Assembly: GCA_905397405.1 (NCBI GenBank)
Contig: CAJPVJ010000121.1
Span: 1-38,232, forward strand
Source of the DNA: Oppiella nova
Taxonomy: Eukaryota > Arthropoda > Arachnida > Sarcoptiformes > Oppiidae
Length of the DNA: 38,232 nucleotides
Reading direction: 5' to 3'
Below, one piece after another: positions 1 to 13,939 of this stretch. A program made the position numbers and the translations under genes. The first letter of the stretch is position 1, and each line of letters opens with the position of its first letter. The notes beneath the pieces are model-generated. The model searched no databases. It was not told the origin of the DNA and saw only the letters and a list, made by a program, of their open reading frames with translations.

Positions 1-829
1 GTCGACGTTTGGATTAATTAAATCCTTTCATGTTTTATAACTAGTTTTCGCTCTTTTGCTTCGCTTTTGCTATCATTTTATTTGAGAGGAATTGTAGACA
101 AAGTTTGACAAACAGTTTGCAAATAATGTTTGTCTACAAAGACTACCAAATTACTGATGAGTTTTATCTCTTTTATTGCAAAATAAGCACAAAATATATC
201 TCTAAACATATTAACTCTCCAATACATGGATACTATAATTAACTTGAAAATTACAGACATGTTTCAGAATATCCTTAAAATTTAAATAACATTTTTGTTA
301 TCTTTCATGAACACAAAAATGTAAATAAAATTTCTACAATAATTTTAAATTAAAAATTTTTAACACCACTTATACTCACAATTGAAGGGAAGTGTTGTTT
401 TGGATGTAAAGAGACGACAATTTAATGTGAGTTTTATTGTTGTATTTCTTCAGAAATCTCTTTTTGTAGGACTTCTCCAACGAATTGATGGATAAGTAGT
501 AATCAATTGAACGGAAAAACTTAAGTGTTGTCTCTTTCAGTGTCTCTCAATCTAAACGAAAAAATAACAAATCGTTAGAAAATGAATCAATTTTTATAAG
601 AAGTGTTTGGAAATAGATTATAGCGTTTTATATATCAATTTACTAATGATTGAAATGTTTAAATAATTTCAATTTATATGACAATACAGTGTCTGTATAT
701 AACTGTTTGACATATCATATGGTTTAGTGAATGCAAAACACATTTGCAATTACATTAAAAATCTTAAACTATTCAGACATTAGTTGAAAAGACATCACAT
801 TTGCTTTGTGTCATCGAAACCTATTCTGC

Positions 830-832
<3 letters not shown>

Positions 833-862
<30 letters not shown>
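833..862 (+). repeat. (CT)n microsatellite
   Basis: Pure CT run of about 30 nt. Confidence 0.95.
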
Positions 863-866
<4 letters not shown>

Positions 867-868
<2 letters not shown>

Positions 869-888
869 ACTCACTCACTCACTCACTC
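867..888 (+). repeat. (TCAC)n tetranucleotide array
   Basis: About five TCAC units directly after the CT run, degenerating into CTCTCACTAACTCTCACACA. Confidence 0.9.
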
Positions 889-1495
889 TCACTAACTCTC
901 ACACACTCTTATAGTGTTAATTAAGTAATAAAAGCCCAAAATGAGGTCATTTCCAATGTTTCGCTACTTTAAAGAGCGACACAAATTGTATTATCAAATG
1001 TATTGCAGAATACGTTTCGTATGTTTTTCTCTCTTCTCTTCTTTATTCACTTCAAGGAATAACACAATTGTTTCAAAAAAAGATTTTCAGTTCACTTGAA
1101 AAATAGAAAAAACATTCAATTCCTGTGAGAATATTCTTTAAGTCTCACAAAGTGAAGGAAAAATCACTTTTTATTTTGTTTTTCTATTAGTTTTTAGTCA
1201 CTATTTCTCGGAGACTTACATTGAATTAAGTAGTTATTAATCGATTTTAAATATCTTAATTTGTATTACTACTGAACCTCATTATCTGGGGTTGTTTTAA
1301 TAGATATTGATTATCAGACATTTGTAAAAGTAATTCATTTAAAACATCATCTGAATATTTAAATATAAAAAATGTCATAAAAATAATTAGATATTTATTG
1401 ATTCAAGACCTCAGATAACTGATCGTCAAAGTGATTGATTGTCACATGAATTGAAATATTAGTCCATATTATAAAACCAAACCAAAAGAAAAAGT

Positions 1496-1498
<3 letters not shown>

Positions 1499-1530
<32 letters not shown>
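1499..1530 (+). repeat. (GA)n microsatellite
   Basis: Pure GA run of 16 units. Confidence 0.95.
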
Positions 1531-1533
<3 letters not shown>

Positions 1534-2009
1534 TGTTATACTTTAAATCCTTTTATTGTATTGGAGTCTTAAGAGTGAAATTTAAAACTATTTATTTTTG
1601 TCGATATTTTTACTCGCTATTTTTTCTATATGTTATATGACTTCGAAGTTTTATTTGATTTTCAATTTATTTCACTCTAACGATAAAATTAATGTTCGCT
1701 TTCGTATTGAAATAAAATAAATTGAAAACCAAAAACTATAAGAAGTTTATGTGTCGTGTATAGTATTGTAAACCATAACAAGTACTGACTATAAGTATAC
1801 TAAACAATACGAAACACAAAATATAATAAATGATATTTAAGTAATAAATTTCTGTTGAATAATAACCAAAAACTGCTTCAAACAAATAAAACCTTATTAT
1901 GAAATATATGTATTTATAAAACGGAGATAAAGAATTTTGCTTAAAACAAATTTAAATAAAATATTATGCCTTTCCACTATTCATACTTTTATGACTACCA
2001 CTACATCCC

Positions 2010-2039
2010 TATCCCTCCCTCCCTCTCTCTCTCTCTCCC
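2010..2039 (+). repeat. Impure CCCT/CT tract
   Basis: CCCT units grading into a short CT run; all pyrimidine except for one A. Confidence 0.8.
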
Positions 2040-4825
2040 ACTTATTTCCCATTCTTACGAATATAATACTGAAAAATACATTACTTTAAAGTAATTGATA
2101 TTAAAAATGTAAACAATGTATAAGCATGTAAAACAAGAATATATTTTATATATTCTGTCAAAATAGTAATACAAACACAAAAAGGATCCAATTTTTCATA
2201 AATATATTCTTATTATTCGTAATAATAGTAATGGAAATTTGAATCAACAAAAATAGTTTTGTAAAGAATTGTTTGATAAGTTTTGTTCATATAAATTATT
2301 GTGTCAAATGAGAGTGAATTTAATGTAAGACTTTTTCATATTACAATTTGTATGGAAATTAAAATTTAATTTCCGTTTAATCAAAAGATTAGAGAAAATT
2401 AAATCAAAAACAATATTAATATTTTTATTAACATTAATTTTACGATTCATTCAAAAGGTTTTGTAAAATAAGTGCTAAATAATTGAGATTTTATTAAAAT
2501 TTTTTTCCTAATTTATATGCGATTTAATGAGACTTTTCTTTATTCATCCCTTAATTGATGGCTGAGTTAATCAAAAGTGAGTGACAGTCGAGTGAAAACG
2601 ACTTTGAATAAGATTTGGGTTAATATCAGTGAACATTAGATTTCTCGAAATGATATATTAATCAAAAGCAAATAAATTCTTTAATACATTATACTATTTA
2701 ACAGGAATTGCAAAAAAAATCATTTTAATGAAACAGATAAAAAATGGTTTCACGGAATAATATATAGATTTTTCATATGATATTAAATTATTTTCAATTA
2801 ATAATTTGGATTACACAACTGGATTAATGGAGAATTTATTTTGATTTTAAATGATTTCAATATAAAATGTGTTATATGTAGTGATTTATTATTTATAGAT
2901 TATTTTTATTAATCACTGCCAGATAAACTTATAATAAAATTCAAACCAAAACCAAATTATAGAAACCATTGTTAAGAAAATATTCTCATTCAACATACAA
3001 ATAATAGCTACAAATATTACACTTTCTATTATATGTTTATTCAAAACTCAATAAATTTTTCTCAATATATTTCGCAATGAATTGCATATAAAAACGAAAG
3101 AATTGTATTAACAATATAAACCTATTTTTGCTATTTATATATTTGTGTAAAAATCGATAAAACCATGAGTTATGAGATAATAGTAATAATGGAATAATAA
3201 TTAATTAGCGAATGAGTTGAACACTATATGCCAAACAAATACACTGTATTTATATAAAACTCCAGTTATAATAGGAAAGTATACTCTGATTACTATTCAA
3301 ACGAAGAGTTTTGTTGAATTAAATTAATTTTCTTTATCGGCAGCAAAGCCCACACTCTTATTGACTACAATAGAGAGTGTGTTTAACCACTACTTAACAT
3401 TAATAGTAAACTTCATGATATACTCCCACTTTTTAGCTATTTTCTATACTATGTTTATTATTTAATTATATTATTGTTACAATTTTATATTTATATATGC
3501 TTGAACTTATTTTAAGCAAATAATGATCCCCTTAATGAATATTTATAAGAATTATGAAAATAAAATACACATTAATAGACATAAAATTGTAGTTATTTTA
3601 AGCATTAATTATAATTATTTGCATTTTTGAAATACAAATATCTATATTTTATTCGCATTAAAATTAAGAATAACTATAATCAATAAATATAATTCATTTA
3701 TACGACAAAAAATTCATTAGAAAAATATAAACTTTTAATTAACATTTCGTGTGGTTTAAAAAGCGAGCAGAAAATAATTGTATAAATTAATTATATTCAA
3801 TTCATTCAATTAATCAATAGATACACAAGTATTTAATGATTTTCATAAATGTGAATAAAACTCCTGTGTTTTTTTGGGTGTCGTTTGCAAAAAATTGCCA
3901 CAAAAATGCCAAATAATTATTTATTTGAATTTATAGGTCAAAAACCGTTTTTATATAAAACAAAAAAAGTTAAAATAAATTCTTTCAATAATTTAAATGT
4001 TTTTTGTTTTTAACATCCATTGATATGGTATGTAGGGTTGAGAAAAAAATTATTTTCCCATTCAATCACAAGTAAATTATTTATAAAACAGTAAATTATG
4101 TTTCAGTTACGGCACACCATTTTTTGGTCTTTGCAGCGAAAAAAAATAAATATACAAATGAATAATAAATACAAGATTTTGCTGTTGTTTTTACTGTAAA
4201 AAGAAAAATCTTTTGAACCGAAAAAAGGTATTAATCTTTTATTGGCCTAAAAAACCTTTTTCTCTTTTTATAAACAAATTTTTGTGTACTTTTTCTCTCC
4301 CTTTCCTGAATAATCTCAATCTTCTTATGCATAAAATCACATTCAAAAGACATATATAAATGTATGAATGTATAGCTCAATGGATTAAATAGGAATCAAT
4401 GCAAAAAATCAAAAGTTATGTCCCTTTTGTGTGTCAATACACATCTGAGAACTGTGTTGTAAACCGAAAAAATTGGGTAAATACATGTATAAATCTTATA
4501 TAAAAACTAGATTTGTATTATTATAATAAGTTGTGGAATTTTTATACCACATTGTATAATATATTACACACAAATTAAATATTATTTATTTCTATTTTAT
4601 ACTTTTTTGAACATTTTAATGTACAGTCACTTCATTCATATAAATGTTATTCTGTTACTAAACCATGTATTATATAATTTACGGCAAACTTATTGGACAA
4701 TATAAATTCCAAAACCTCCATGTATAAGGGGGTTTTGTGTATGACCATGTATAAATTTATGTTAGCTTTCGTAGCGAGTAATGTATTTTCCAGAAGTGAG
4801 TGAATGATATACAGTATATCCCGAG

Positions 4826-4841
4826 TGAAAGGCGCCTTTCA
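4826..4841. repeat. 16-bp GC-rich perfect palindrome
   Basis: TGAAAGGCGCCTTTCA is its own reverse complement, set in AT-rich DNA. Imperfect outer arms (TATATCCCG on the left, CGGGGGTATA on the right, about 4815-4863) could extend a stem. Confidence 0.8.
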
Positions 4842-5387
4842 TATGCTATATGCGGGGGTATATATGCTATCAATATGTTTGTGACACAACACTATTCATC
4901 ATAACATCGGGTGTGGGATGTGTTCAACGCTATGAACGACACTATTATTTATAAATTATATTCTCCTCTCACTGTCTGTGAAGCAAAAAATTATTTATAT
5001 ATGTTTTGTGGCGAAAAAAGCACACATAATATTGTGTCACTAAATTATGAGATTTTAAAATTTTTGTGACTTTTCGCAAATATTCATATAATCGTTGAAT
5101 TAATATTTTATTAATTATTAGCGGACTGAATATTTTTGACACAAACTATGTATCAAATTGCTTGAATTAAAATGCTATGAATTTTATTTTCAAACAAATG
5201 TAGAAATATTTTATATGGGAACACAGAAAAAAAACTATTAAAACACAATTCAATAATAGTTTAATAGTTTTCCACACAAAACAAAAGAAATTATTTATAA
5301 AAAATAATTATAGCTTTTATTATGCGAGAGAAAAATACACTAATTATCGCTATTTTTCAGTTAATTTACACTATAATATAAAGTGTT

Positions 5388-5437
5388 AATCGATTTTTTT
5401 GCCACAAATTTTTAATTGATTTTTTTGCCCCAAATTT
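5388..5437 (+). repeat. Two tandem ~25-bp units
   Basis: Units read AATCGATTTTTTTGCCACAA and AATTGATTTTTTTGCCCCAA, each followed by an ATTT-type tail. Confidence 0.6.
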
Positions 5438-5561
5438 CTCGGTGTCTCTAATCTAATGAACCCATAATTGATGTGAAAAAATTGAATTAAAATAATTTTT
5501 TAATTCCTGCTTTTTTCGCTCAATAATTATAAAACAAAAGTTATGATAAACTATCGACTCG

Positions 5562-5572
5562 TCTCTCTCTCG

Positions 5573-5603
<31 letters not shown>
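5562..5603 (+). repeat. (CT)n microsatellite
   Basis: CT run interrupted twice by G (CTCGCT). On the minus strand it reads as a run of Arg-Glu codons, which explains an apparent ORF here. Confidence 0.9.
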
Positions 5604-7147
5604 ACCCATCGAAGGCAATGGAAAATAAAAAATAATTTTCCAAACAATTTGTTTGTGAAGTGATTGTCTGTCTATTTGTTGTAACGACTAATTGATTGAT
5701 AGATAAATAGAGGGTAAAACTGGCATAAAAAATATCGGAGAAACTGAATAAAAATCAATTAATTTTCTCTAAACAAGAGATACATCGTAAGGGATAGGGA
5801 AGAAAAAACAGTTGTGTATTGACTCTAATGGATAAGAAGTGATGGGTCACCGAAAAAAACTCAAATATTTTTCTGTCCATCTATTTATAGTGAAACTCTG
5901 TAATAGTGTTCAACAAAAAACACACAAAAAGTTTTCTCTCCGACGAGAGACTCAAAGAAAATCAGAGGAGAGAAGAAAATGATTAGTAAAAAATATTTTC
6001 CTCTAAAACTATTAATCAATTTCTTATGAAACCGTTTTTGTTGTTTTAAGAGTTCAGGAGAGAAATTAATTTTCTTTTAAAAACTTGTTTCGCTCGTACA
6101 CTCAGGGGGTAATGGCTGTGGCCAGGGATCTAAATGTCATGCCATCGTTTCCAGAGGTTTTAAATTATATTTTAATATAGCGTAAAATTATATTAAATAT
6201 TCAACAATTTACATAAATATGTTTATTTTTATTTTATATAACTTTTTGTAGCTTATTATAATGGCTTAATAAACTAAATAATATAACTTATAAGTTACCT
6301 ATCTGTATACTAGTCAAATTATATTATTATAAAACCCTTATTATTAATTGTTCATTAGATATTTGTTTTGATAAAATTAATTGCGAATTGATTTTTGATA
6401 CAAAACCTTTTTATAAACCTTTTATAGTCTGTTGTGCATAAAACGCTATAATAAGCGTAATATGTGTTACAAAAAAGTTAATAAGTTTTGCATTCAAATT
6501 ATAGTCATTAAAGGGAAAGACATTCCTTATGTTCATTAAAAAGGAAAATTTCATTTTTAAAAACCCCTAATACTTAAAGGACTACTGTTTGCAATATAAT
6601 TAAGGAAAATAATAAAAATAATAAATAAATGCAAACTTAATGGACGTCAAGACTCCAGACGTCTTAATGTTATGAACACGAGATGCGAAACCATTGAGGA
6701 ATCGCTCAAAGATTTATCTGAATATTATATTTGCTTTTAATAGTTATATATAATTTGATATATAATTCTACACATAATTGAGTTTAGATATATTTATAAA
6801 AATGTCAATTTCTGTGCATTAAGTCCGTGAATACGTGTGCGGGTTTTTATGACAACGAGTTATTAGCAAAGTTAATGTATTTAATAATTTTTCAAAAATT
6901 TGCCAAAATGTAGTAAATATCATGTTTATATTTAGTGCATACAGTACTATTCAATGGGAATACTTTGTGTCACAAAAAAAACCTTAGTCTCAGAATTAGA
7001 GGGAAAATAATATTAATATTCATATATAATTATTTTAAGTCAAAATTTTATCTAATAGTCTCTATCTCTGAAAATAATTAAAATTCTTACTAATTATATA
7101 TTAGACTAATTTCTGTGCTCCTCTCATTCAAATGCATTTATTTATAC

Positions 7148-8080
7148 AAATAATGAGTTAATTATATAAAAACATTTTGCCTTTAACTTCATAAATGAAT
7201 TGAATATTTTTTATCAGCATTTCTAATGACTTAAACGTAACAAAAAGCGAATTAAAATTTAGCAAATTTCTCCCTTCTTACTTTCACTTTTAGACTCTTA
7301 ATGCTAAATATATATAAAAGAAAATTTAATTAAATCCTTATATCAACTCATATTTTATGTTGAAAAAAGTTTTCGCATACTTTTTATATGAAAATCACTA
7401 TAACTACTGAATATATTTATATTCAATGAATAATATAAATTGAATTAAATTTATATATATATTTTTAGAGATTTTCAATTCCTATCATTCATTTATTCAC
7501 TACTATTTTCTAATGTAATATATCCGAGGGACGAAACATATCTCAAAAGTATTTGATTTGATTTGCAATTTGAAGCCAGAAATTAATTTTTTCTACTTTT
7601 CTCTATACATATGATTTGCCAAACATTTCGCTTCACATAACGAATGCTTTTGAATACAGAATTAGTAACAGAAATAATGAGTTAATTATATAAAAACATT
7701 TTGCCTTTAACTTCATAAATGAATTGAATATTTTTTATCAGCATTTCTAATGACTTAAACGTAACAAAAAGCGAATTAAAATTTAGCAAATTTCTCCCTC
7801 CTTACTTTCACTTTTAGACTCTTAATGCTAAATATATATAAAAGAAAATTTAATTAAATCCTTATATCAACTCATATTTTATGTTGAAAAAAGTTTTCGC
7901 ATACTTCTTATATGAAAATCACTGAACGCTGGGACTATAACTACTGAATATATTTATATTCAATGAATAATATAAATTGAATTAAATTTTTATATATATT
8001 TTTAGAGATTTTCAATTCCTATCATTCATTTATTCACTACTATTTTCTAATGTCATATATCCGAGGGACGAAACATATCT
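7148..8080 (+). repeat. Interspersed direct duplication 1
   Basis: Copy 1 is 7148-7543 and copy 2 is 7672-8080, separated by 128 bp (7544-7671). The copies are nearly identical; copy 2 carries a 12-13 bp insertion (GAACGCTGGGAC, near 7924). Homology starts and stops abruptly, and the spacer matches neither outer flank. Confidence 0.9.
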
Positions 8081-9692
8081 GTTTTCATAAACTAAACTAA
8101 ACGTTAAACTTCGGTCTTTAATTAAAAAAGATGAAAAGAGATATGTATACTAAACGGTTTGTAAAGCGAAGTGTATTGCTTACGAAAACTTATGTCTTAA
8201 TCATTGTCATATGTGAAGAGTACATATCATTCACTTGTTATTGAATTAAATGATAAGAAATTGAAATAATTTTCAGTTTAGCTTTCATGATATAACATTT
8301 ATACCAAAAGCTTATATAAGTTATATTAGTTTAGAGCTTTTTTATGAATTAATAATTTTCGTTTCGGAATCAAATATCTGATAATAAATAGGGTTCAAAG
8401 GTCATGACAAACATCCATATAAGTCATGCAAAAGGTGTACAAATATTACAACATTTTTCAACACAAAGTGTTACCATTTATTGGGAGTCACTAATAAATA
8501 AAATAATATTTATATGCTCTCAAATCTCTCATACAAATCATGTGTTTATTCAAAAATATAATTTTGCTAGTTTGAGACAATTTTATCAATAATGTATTTA
8601 CAGATATACATAACATTTAATTAAATGTTTATTAATTTTTGTGCCAAAAGTTTACTTTATTTAAACAAATCGATTGATAAATGGTGTTTTTTGTATTATT
8701 GAATAAATTTTGCCGAAAGTTATATAAATGTCTCTGTTAACTAAGAAACTCATATCAAATAAACAATTTTGATATCAGAAAAATATATTTCTCGTTTGCA
8801 TAAGTAATCCGATATTTTATCGACAGAAAAAAGTTTATATAAATTTTCATTTTAATTCCATCGCTATCTATACGGACGGCGAAAAAATTGCAAATTTCTC
8901 TCATATTTAATGTGTTTTAAAAACGCTTTTTTATTTCTGTGATTCACATTTAAAATACATTAAAATTATTTGCGAATCAAATTAAAAGCAAAAATTATAA
9001 AATAAATTCATTTTACGATTTCTACTGAAACCCAAAGCCTTTACTGAACACAAAGTTTTTGAAAAACGTTGAGTGCATTGATAGTAATCAATGATATTTT
9101 GGCGGACTTTTATTGCAGGAGAAAAACTTTTTTCTGAAGTCAAATACAAAGTTTTTATATCAAAATTCTTCGCTAATGTTAAATAATATATCATTTTTTA
9201 TCGGAAAGGGATTAAAGTCTAATAAACAGACAAATCATTCATTAATGCAATCTCTAAATGAAATGAAACGAAAGAAAAAGACATTTTGAATATATTTGTT
9301 ATTCAAATAATTTCCCTCTGATTTGCATTACATTATCGGTTTTGAGAGGGGAGTCACACACCATATCTGATAAGCCGTGGTGTTATGGATAGTGAGAGGA
9401 CTGGTAGTTGACGTTTAAGTCACTCAATCGGTTCGCAGATATTGACTGCAATAGCGATTCGTATCAAAAGTCAAAAGCTTTTTACATTTGGCTTCAAATG
9501 CCATTTAAGCTCAAAAACGATTTGAGAAATCAGTAATAAATGACGAAAATAAGTCTTAATTGCGGTTTTGGTCCCAAATTTGATTCGTTTCTGACTTTAA
9601 ATTTGTTTTTATTTTCTTTTAATTAATTTCTATAAAATGATTTACAGATAATTAAATAATATATTTTCAACAAATTTATGCATAAAATGAGA

Positions 9693-9730
<38 letters not shown>

Positions 9731-10490
9731 TTTGTAAGACTACTAAATCACTGATAGATAATAGTGTTGAACAGCAGTTGTAATTAAATTTAATGAAAAT
9801 TCAAATAAAACTCAATTTAATTACAAAATGAATAATAAATTCATTCATTGAAGCAAACGTTTGGCTAAAGCTATTGACAAACAAAATAATTTTAATTAAA
9901 TTAGAAACATAACTAAAAATCAAATCATGATTTTTGGTAACTAAAAAACAAAATAATTGTAAAAAGTCTGTAACAATATGGTACCGGCGCTACAAATCAG
10001 TGGCTGTCCTAACAAATGAATAATTAAAGTGATTAAAAATTACAATTCCTATGATTTTGTCTCCCATTCCCTCTTAAAGTTCATATCAAATCAAATATAA
10101 ATTATTCAATCGTTTTGGACATAAAAATAGTTTATACTCTCATTAACACCAATAATACATAAATGGTTAATAAAATGTGCACTACTTTTAGGTGGAATTC
10201 CTTATAAATCTTTTATATGTGAATATAAACGCATAATATTTCTCTTCGCATACATTTTTTCAAATATTAAAATATATAATAATAATAGAAATTATTGTTA
10301 TTATTATTACAATTCATTATTAGTTGTATTATTGCTATTATGACGGCCTTAATGTGTGTTTGAATTCATAACCATATAATAGTTATTATGAATTATTAAT
10401 TCATATATGAAATGGCATTTGAATTATTAATCGTCTTTTGTATATCCAGTGATAGTATTTTTATAAAACTGTTTTCATTCATCGTTTATC
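8081..10490. other. AT-rich non-coding stretch
   Basis: No supported gene. Open frames at 8404-8592 (plus) and 8982-9194 (minus) are AT-rich and show no domain, signal peptide or splice context. One GA microsatellite at 9696. Confidence 0.65.
9696..9728 (+). repeat. (GA)n microsatellite
   Basis: Pure GA run of about 16 units. Confidence 0.95.
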
Positions 10491-10571
10491 ACCTACCAGT
10501 GCGCTCATAGAGCACGGAATTATCAGTTTGACGGGGTATTCATTGTCTGGAGGGGGAGGGGCTGAGCAATA

Positions 10572-10653
10572 TTTCACACCGATAGATATCTTTAATAGAA
10601 ATATCATTTTTATTATATTATTATAAAACAAAACATAATTTTATAGCACAGGT

Positions 10654-10698
<45 letters not shown>

Positions 10699-11628
10699 TG
10701 GATGTGACCGACACGTAACAAAACTAACAAAAACCACATTCAAGTCAATGGTTTCTTAATTGAATACAAAAGTGTTTATAAGATTTAAGGAAATAATTAT
10801 AATTAGGGAGAAGAGAGACAATCGTTACAATCAATTATACTTATAATTGTAGTGTAGTTACGGAATAAAACAAATGTAAACTACAGTCGCTTTAGGGTCT
10901 AATCCGCAGCCCAACCCCACCCCTCCCTATCATAGCATATGTAAGGCATAGAAAGGTTACGGCTTTCGGATCATTAGCCGTGGCATCGAGTTATAGAAAT
11001 AGAGAAATGAAAGCATTTGTTGAGAAAAAAATGTCAGAAAATATTTTAAATGAATTATAAATTAATATTTTTGCTGCTCTTATAATATGTGTGGATATAA
11101 ATGCTATTAATATCTGTAATCGTAATAATTATATGTTTTATTTGCTGCCTATTTATCACAAATAAACCCTAAATTCTAATTGCGGGCAAACTTTACATAA
11201 ATGCCTTGCTCATCTATTATTTATGTTGGCTTTACCTATAAATTCTCAAATAATATAAATTTCTGTCATTTACACAGCGATTAAAACAATTTTGTAAGGA
11301 AACACAAAAAACAATACGAAAAATAATTTTTGGCTATTATTTCATAAATTTTATTATTATTAGTTATAATGATATAATAATAATAATTTATTATAAAATT
11401 TTTATACATGTATTGTCGGTGTATATCAGTGCCAGAGAACTATATGACAGACTATTATTCACAGACATTCACTCCATGGCTCCGACACTATCACTCACTG
11501 CACACACACTCAGAGCATACACTCAGTCCCATAGAAATTAATAATAATCATAATAACAATTAAATATATAGAAAATTCAAAACACGAGAGATATTTAATG
11601 ATAATAAATGTTAATCAATATAACAGTG

Positions 11629-11662
<34 letters not shown>

Positions 11663-12005
11663 GGGAGAGAGTAATGAGAATTTTTTCTTATATTTCATAT
11701 ATTTTTTTGTTTTATATGATATTAAAAATTAATGAATAAAAAATTAATGAATTAAAGTAAACGACTGTTTGTCACATCATTATTGCCATTATTATTAGAT
11801 AGGAATAAGACCATAAGTGCATTAAAAAATGAAATTATATTAAAGTTTAGCTATTTTTTAATCACAAGAATATAATTATAAATAAAGAATTTTCATTAAC
11901 GGAAACCCACTGTTAAAGTGAACACAAAAAATATAACTCTAATTATGTTTTAAGAGTTATCTGTTGTCCAAATTAAACACAAATTATATTTTAGTTTTTA
12001 AAAGT

Positions 12006-12047
<42 letters not shown>

Positions 12048-12129
12048 ACCTGTGCTATAAAATTATGTTTTGTTTTATAATATTATAATAAAAATGATAT
12101 TTCTATTAAAGATATCTATCGGTGTGAAA
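10572..12129. repeat. Inverted repeat A with GA/CT inner ends
   Basis: The left arm 10572-10695 ends inward in (GA)n; the right arm 12007-12129 starts with (CT)n. Outside the tract, about 88 nt pair with one mismatch, including CACACCGATAGATATC at the outer end. The loop is about 1.3 kb. Confidence 0.9.
11631..11659 (+). repeat. (GA)n microsatellite
   Basis: GA run of about 14 units, inside the loop of inverted repeat A. Confidence 0.95.
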
Positions 12130-12162
12130 ACTTCTAATTTAAGAGCATTTCCTGTGAACGAA

Positions 12163-12201
<39 letters not shown>

Positions 12202-12375
12202 CTCACTGGCAATTGAGTTGAGTTTTGAAGACTTCTTTATAAGTTTAAGTTTGAAGAGCTGTGTTAAGTAATTTAATTCCAGTGCCGACTATAATGTGTC
12301 CCTTTTATAACACGAAAGGACAGAGGAGGGGACGACACACGAGAGACAACATATGTATATATAGTGAAAGATGTT

Positions 12376-12411
<36 letters not shown>

Positions 12412-12444
12412 TTCGTTCACAGGAAATGCTCTTAAATTAGAAGT
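12130..12444. repeat. Inverted repeat B with CT/GA inner ends
   Basis: The left arm 12130-12197 ends inward in (CT)n; the right arm 12379-12444 begins with (GA)n. About 35 nt of unique sequence (ACTTCTAATTTAAGAGC and onward) pair perfectly, plus about 30 nt of tract. The left arm starts at the very base after inverted repeat A ends. The loop is 181 nt. Confidence 0.9.
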
Positions 12445-13398
12445 CAAAGAATTTTTATGCCAACGATTTGTTGTATGAAATTTGTTGTTTAGTAAACATT
12501 TATTAGCATTATTACAGATATCATAGCCGGAGAGACCTAATACACAGGGATGTGTTCAAAGTAGGCGGCCTTTGGGAGTCTTAACGTCCGGACTAATCAA
12601 ATGTTTATGAATTTACATTAAATTTATCCTAAAGAATCATTTTTGTTGCAAAATGTTTGCTTAAATGAGTTAAGAATATATGCATTTTAACTATAATATA
12701 CTTTTAGGTAATTTTCTCTAAAAGTTTGTCTCAAATTTATATAATCCCTTAAGTTTTAACTGCTATTTAACATAACATTTGCTCATTCAATATAAGCATC
12801 GGTTCACTAATCTATTAGTTTATATAAAATATTTTGTTACTTTCATTGCATAATATGTAACATACGATACGTCCCAAAAAACTAAAAACTAAATTAATAT
12901 TTAATATTTAAAAATACTATCATTTATTTCATAATAAATTATTCAAATAATAACTAAGAAAACAGCAAATGATATGATGGATGAGAATCTGATAACAAAT
13001 TATAATCGTTTTGACGAATAAATTACTTATTTTTAGCCAAAATATACTTCAATTTTGAATAAATATTGCCAAACACTCAATGCGTTTGCGAAACATTTGG
13101 ACACAAATTAAGAGAAAAATTAAGACAAATTTCCGTAAACTATGCACTCATTGATGTAATGAATATAATTAATTGCAATTAATTTTCGACTGAATTTAAA
13201 GCAGTTTTAAGGTTTCAAAATCAAGTGCACTGTCAGTATGTTTGCCCAAAATATTTGCCCAGCGATGGAACCACTGATACCAATAGTGGTTTGGGAGTCA
13301 ATCGACAGGCTTTCCACTGGCATTCTCTCCCATTCCCCTCCTATAAGACCTCTCAGCTCCAGCTCCTCTCTATCTATGAGTATAGAAAAGTCATAAAA

Positions 13399-13432
<34 letters not shown>
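13399..13432 (+). repeat. (CT)n microsatellite
   Basis: CT run with one CC interruption. It is read as Leu-Ser on the plus strand and Arg-Glu on the minus strand, extending two overlapping open frames. Confidence 0.95.
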
Positions 13433-13732
13433 ACCCGTAATCTGGAGAGTAATTAAAAAAATATTTGGAAAATTATTTGCAAAAATTAAATTTCAAAAAT
13501 CGCGATAACAAAAATTTTATAAAATCTTTTTCTTATACACTTTGTATATATACTTTAAAATTAAAGATTACCAAAAATGTGATATAAAAAGTATTTTTGA
13601 TTTCAAAACAATTATGTTTAAGATGACTTTTCCGTAATTTATATAATTATAAGTTTTCAAAATAAAATTATATACATTTTTGTTTCAAATATTGTATAAC
13701 AAACAAAAAAGTTCGTAAATCGATGCTAAGAG

Positions 13733-13939
13733 TCATTGAAAAATATAAATTAGTCTTATGAACATTTTTTCTATTACTGGTATACAGAGCACTGGTATGC
13801 ATTGGTGTGTTAGCCCGCTATCCATACCCGACCAATGAACTATTGCTACACTATTGCTATTTTTTCCTACCGTCTCATTCATATCCAGTATCAGGTGTTT
13901 GGCATTAATCCATACGAGAAACAAAAATACTAAAAACAT
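13733..13939 (-). CDS. Weak candidate: small secreted 68-residue ORF
   Basis: A true ATG at 13939 opens MFLVFLFLVWINAKHLILDM, which looks like a signal peptide with cleavage near N-A-K, followed by about 50 residues with two cysteines and a hydrophobic C-terminus. A possible donor (ACG|GTAGGA at 13871/13870) would end a 23-codon first exon in phase 0. The 3' half overlaps a dispersed TAYCRGTGC motif (13789-13797), so that part is probably not coding. No homologue is recognised. Confidence 0.15.
   Translation of the reverse strand: MFLVFLFLVWINAKHLILDMNETVGKNSNSVAIVHWSGMDSGLTHQCIPVLCIPVIEKMFIRLIYIFQ

Larger units (their letters stand above)
1..7147. other. AT-rich non-coding stretch
   Basis: No supported gene. 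Stop codons are dense in all frames. It contains GA/CT microsatellites at 833, 1499, 2010 and 5562, a TCAC array, one GC-rich palindrome (4826-4841), a doubled 25-bp unit (5388-5437) and a single GC-raised patch at 6100-6160 that is open for 17 codons. Confidence 0.7.

Noticed and set aside
10540-10565. G-quadruplex candidate (GGAGGGGGAGGGG)
   Set aside because: Only two clear G-runs of three or more; four are needed.
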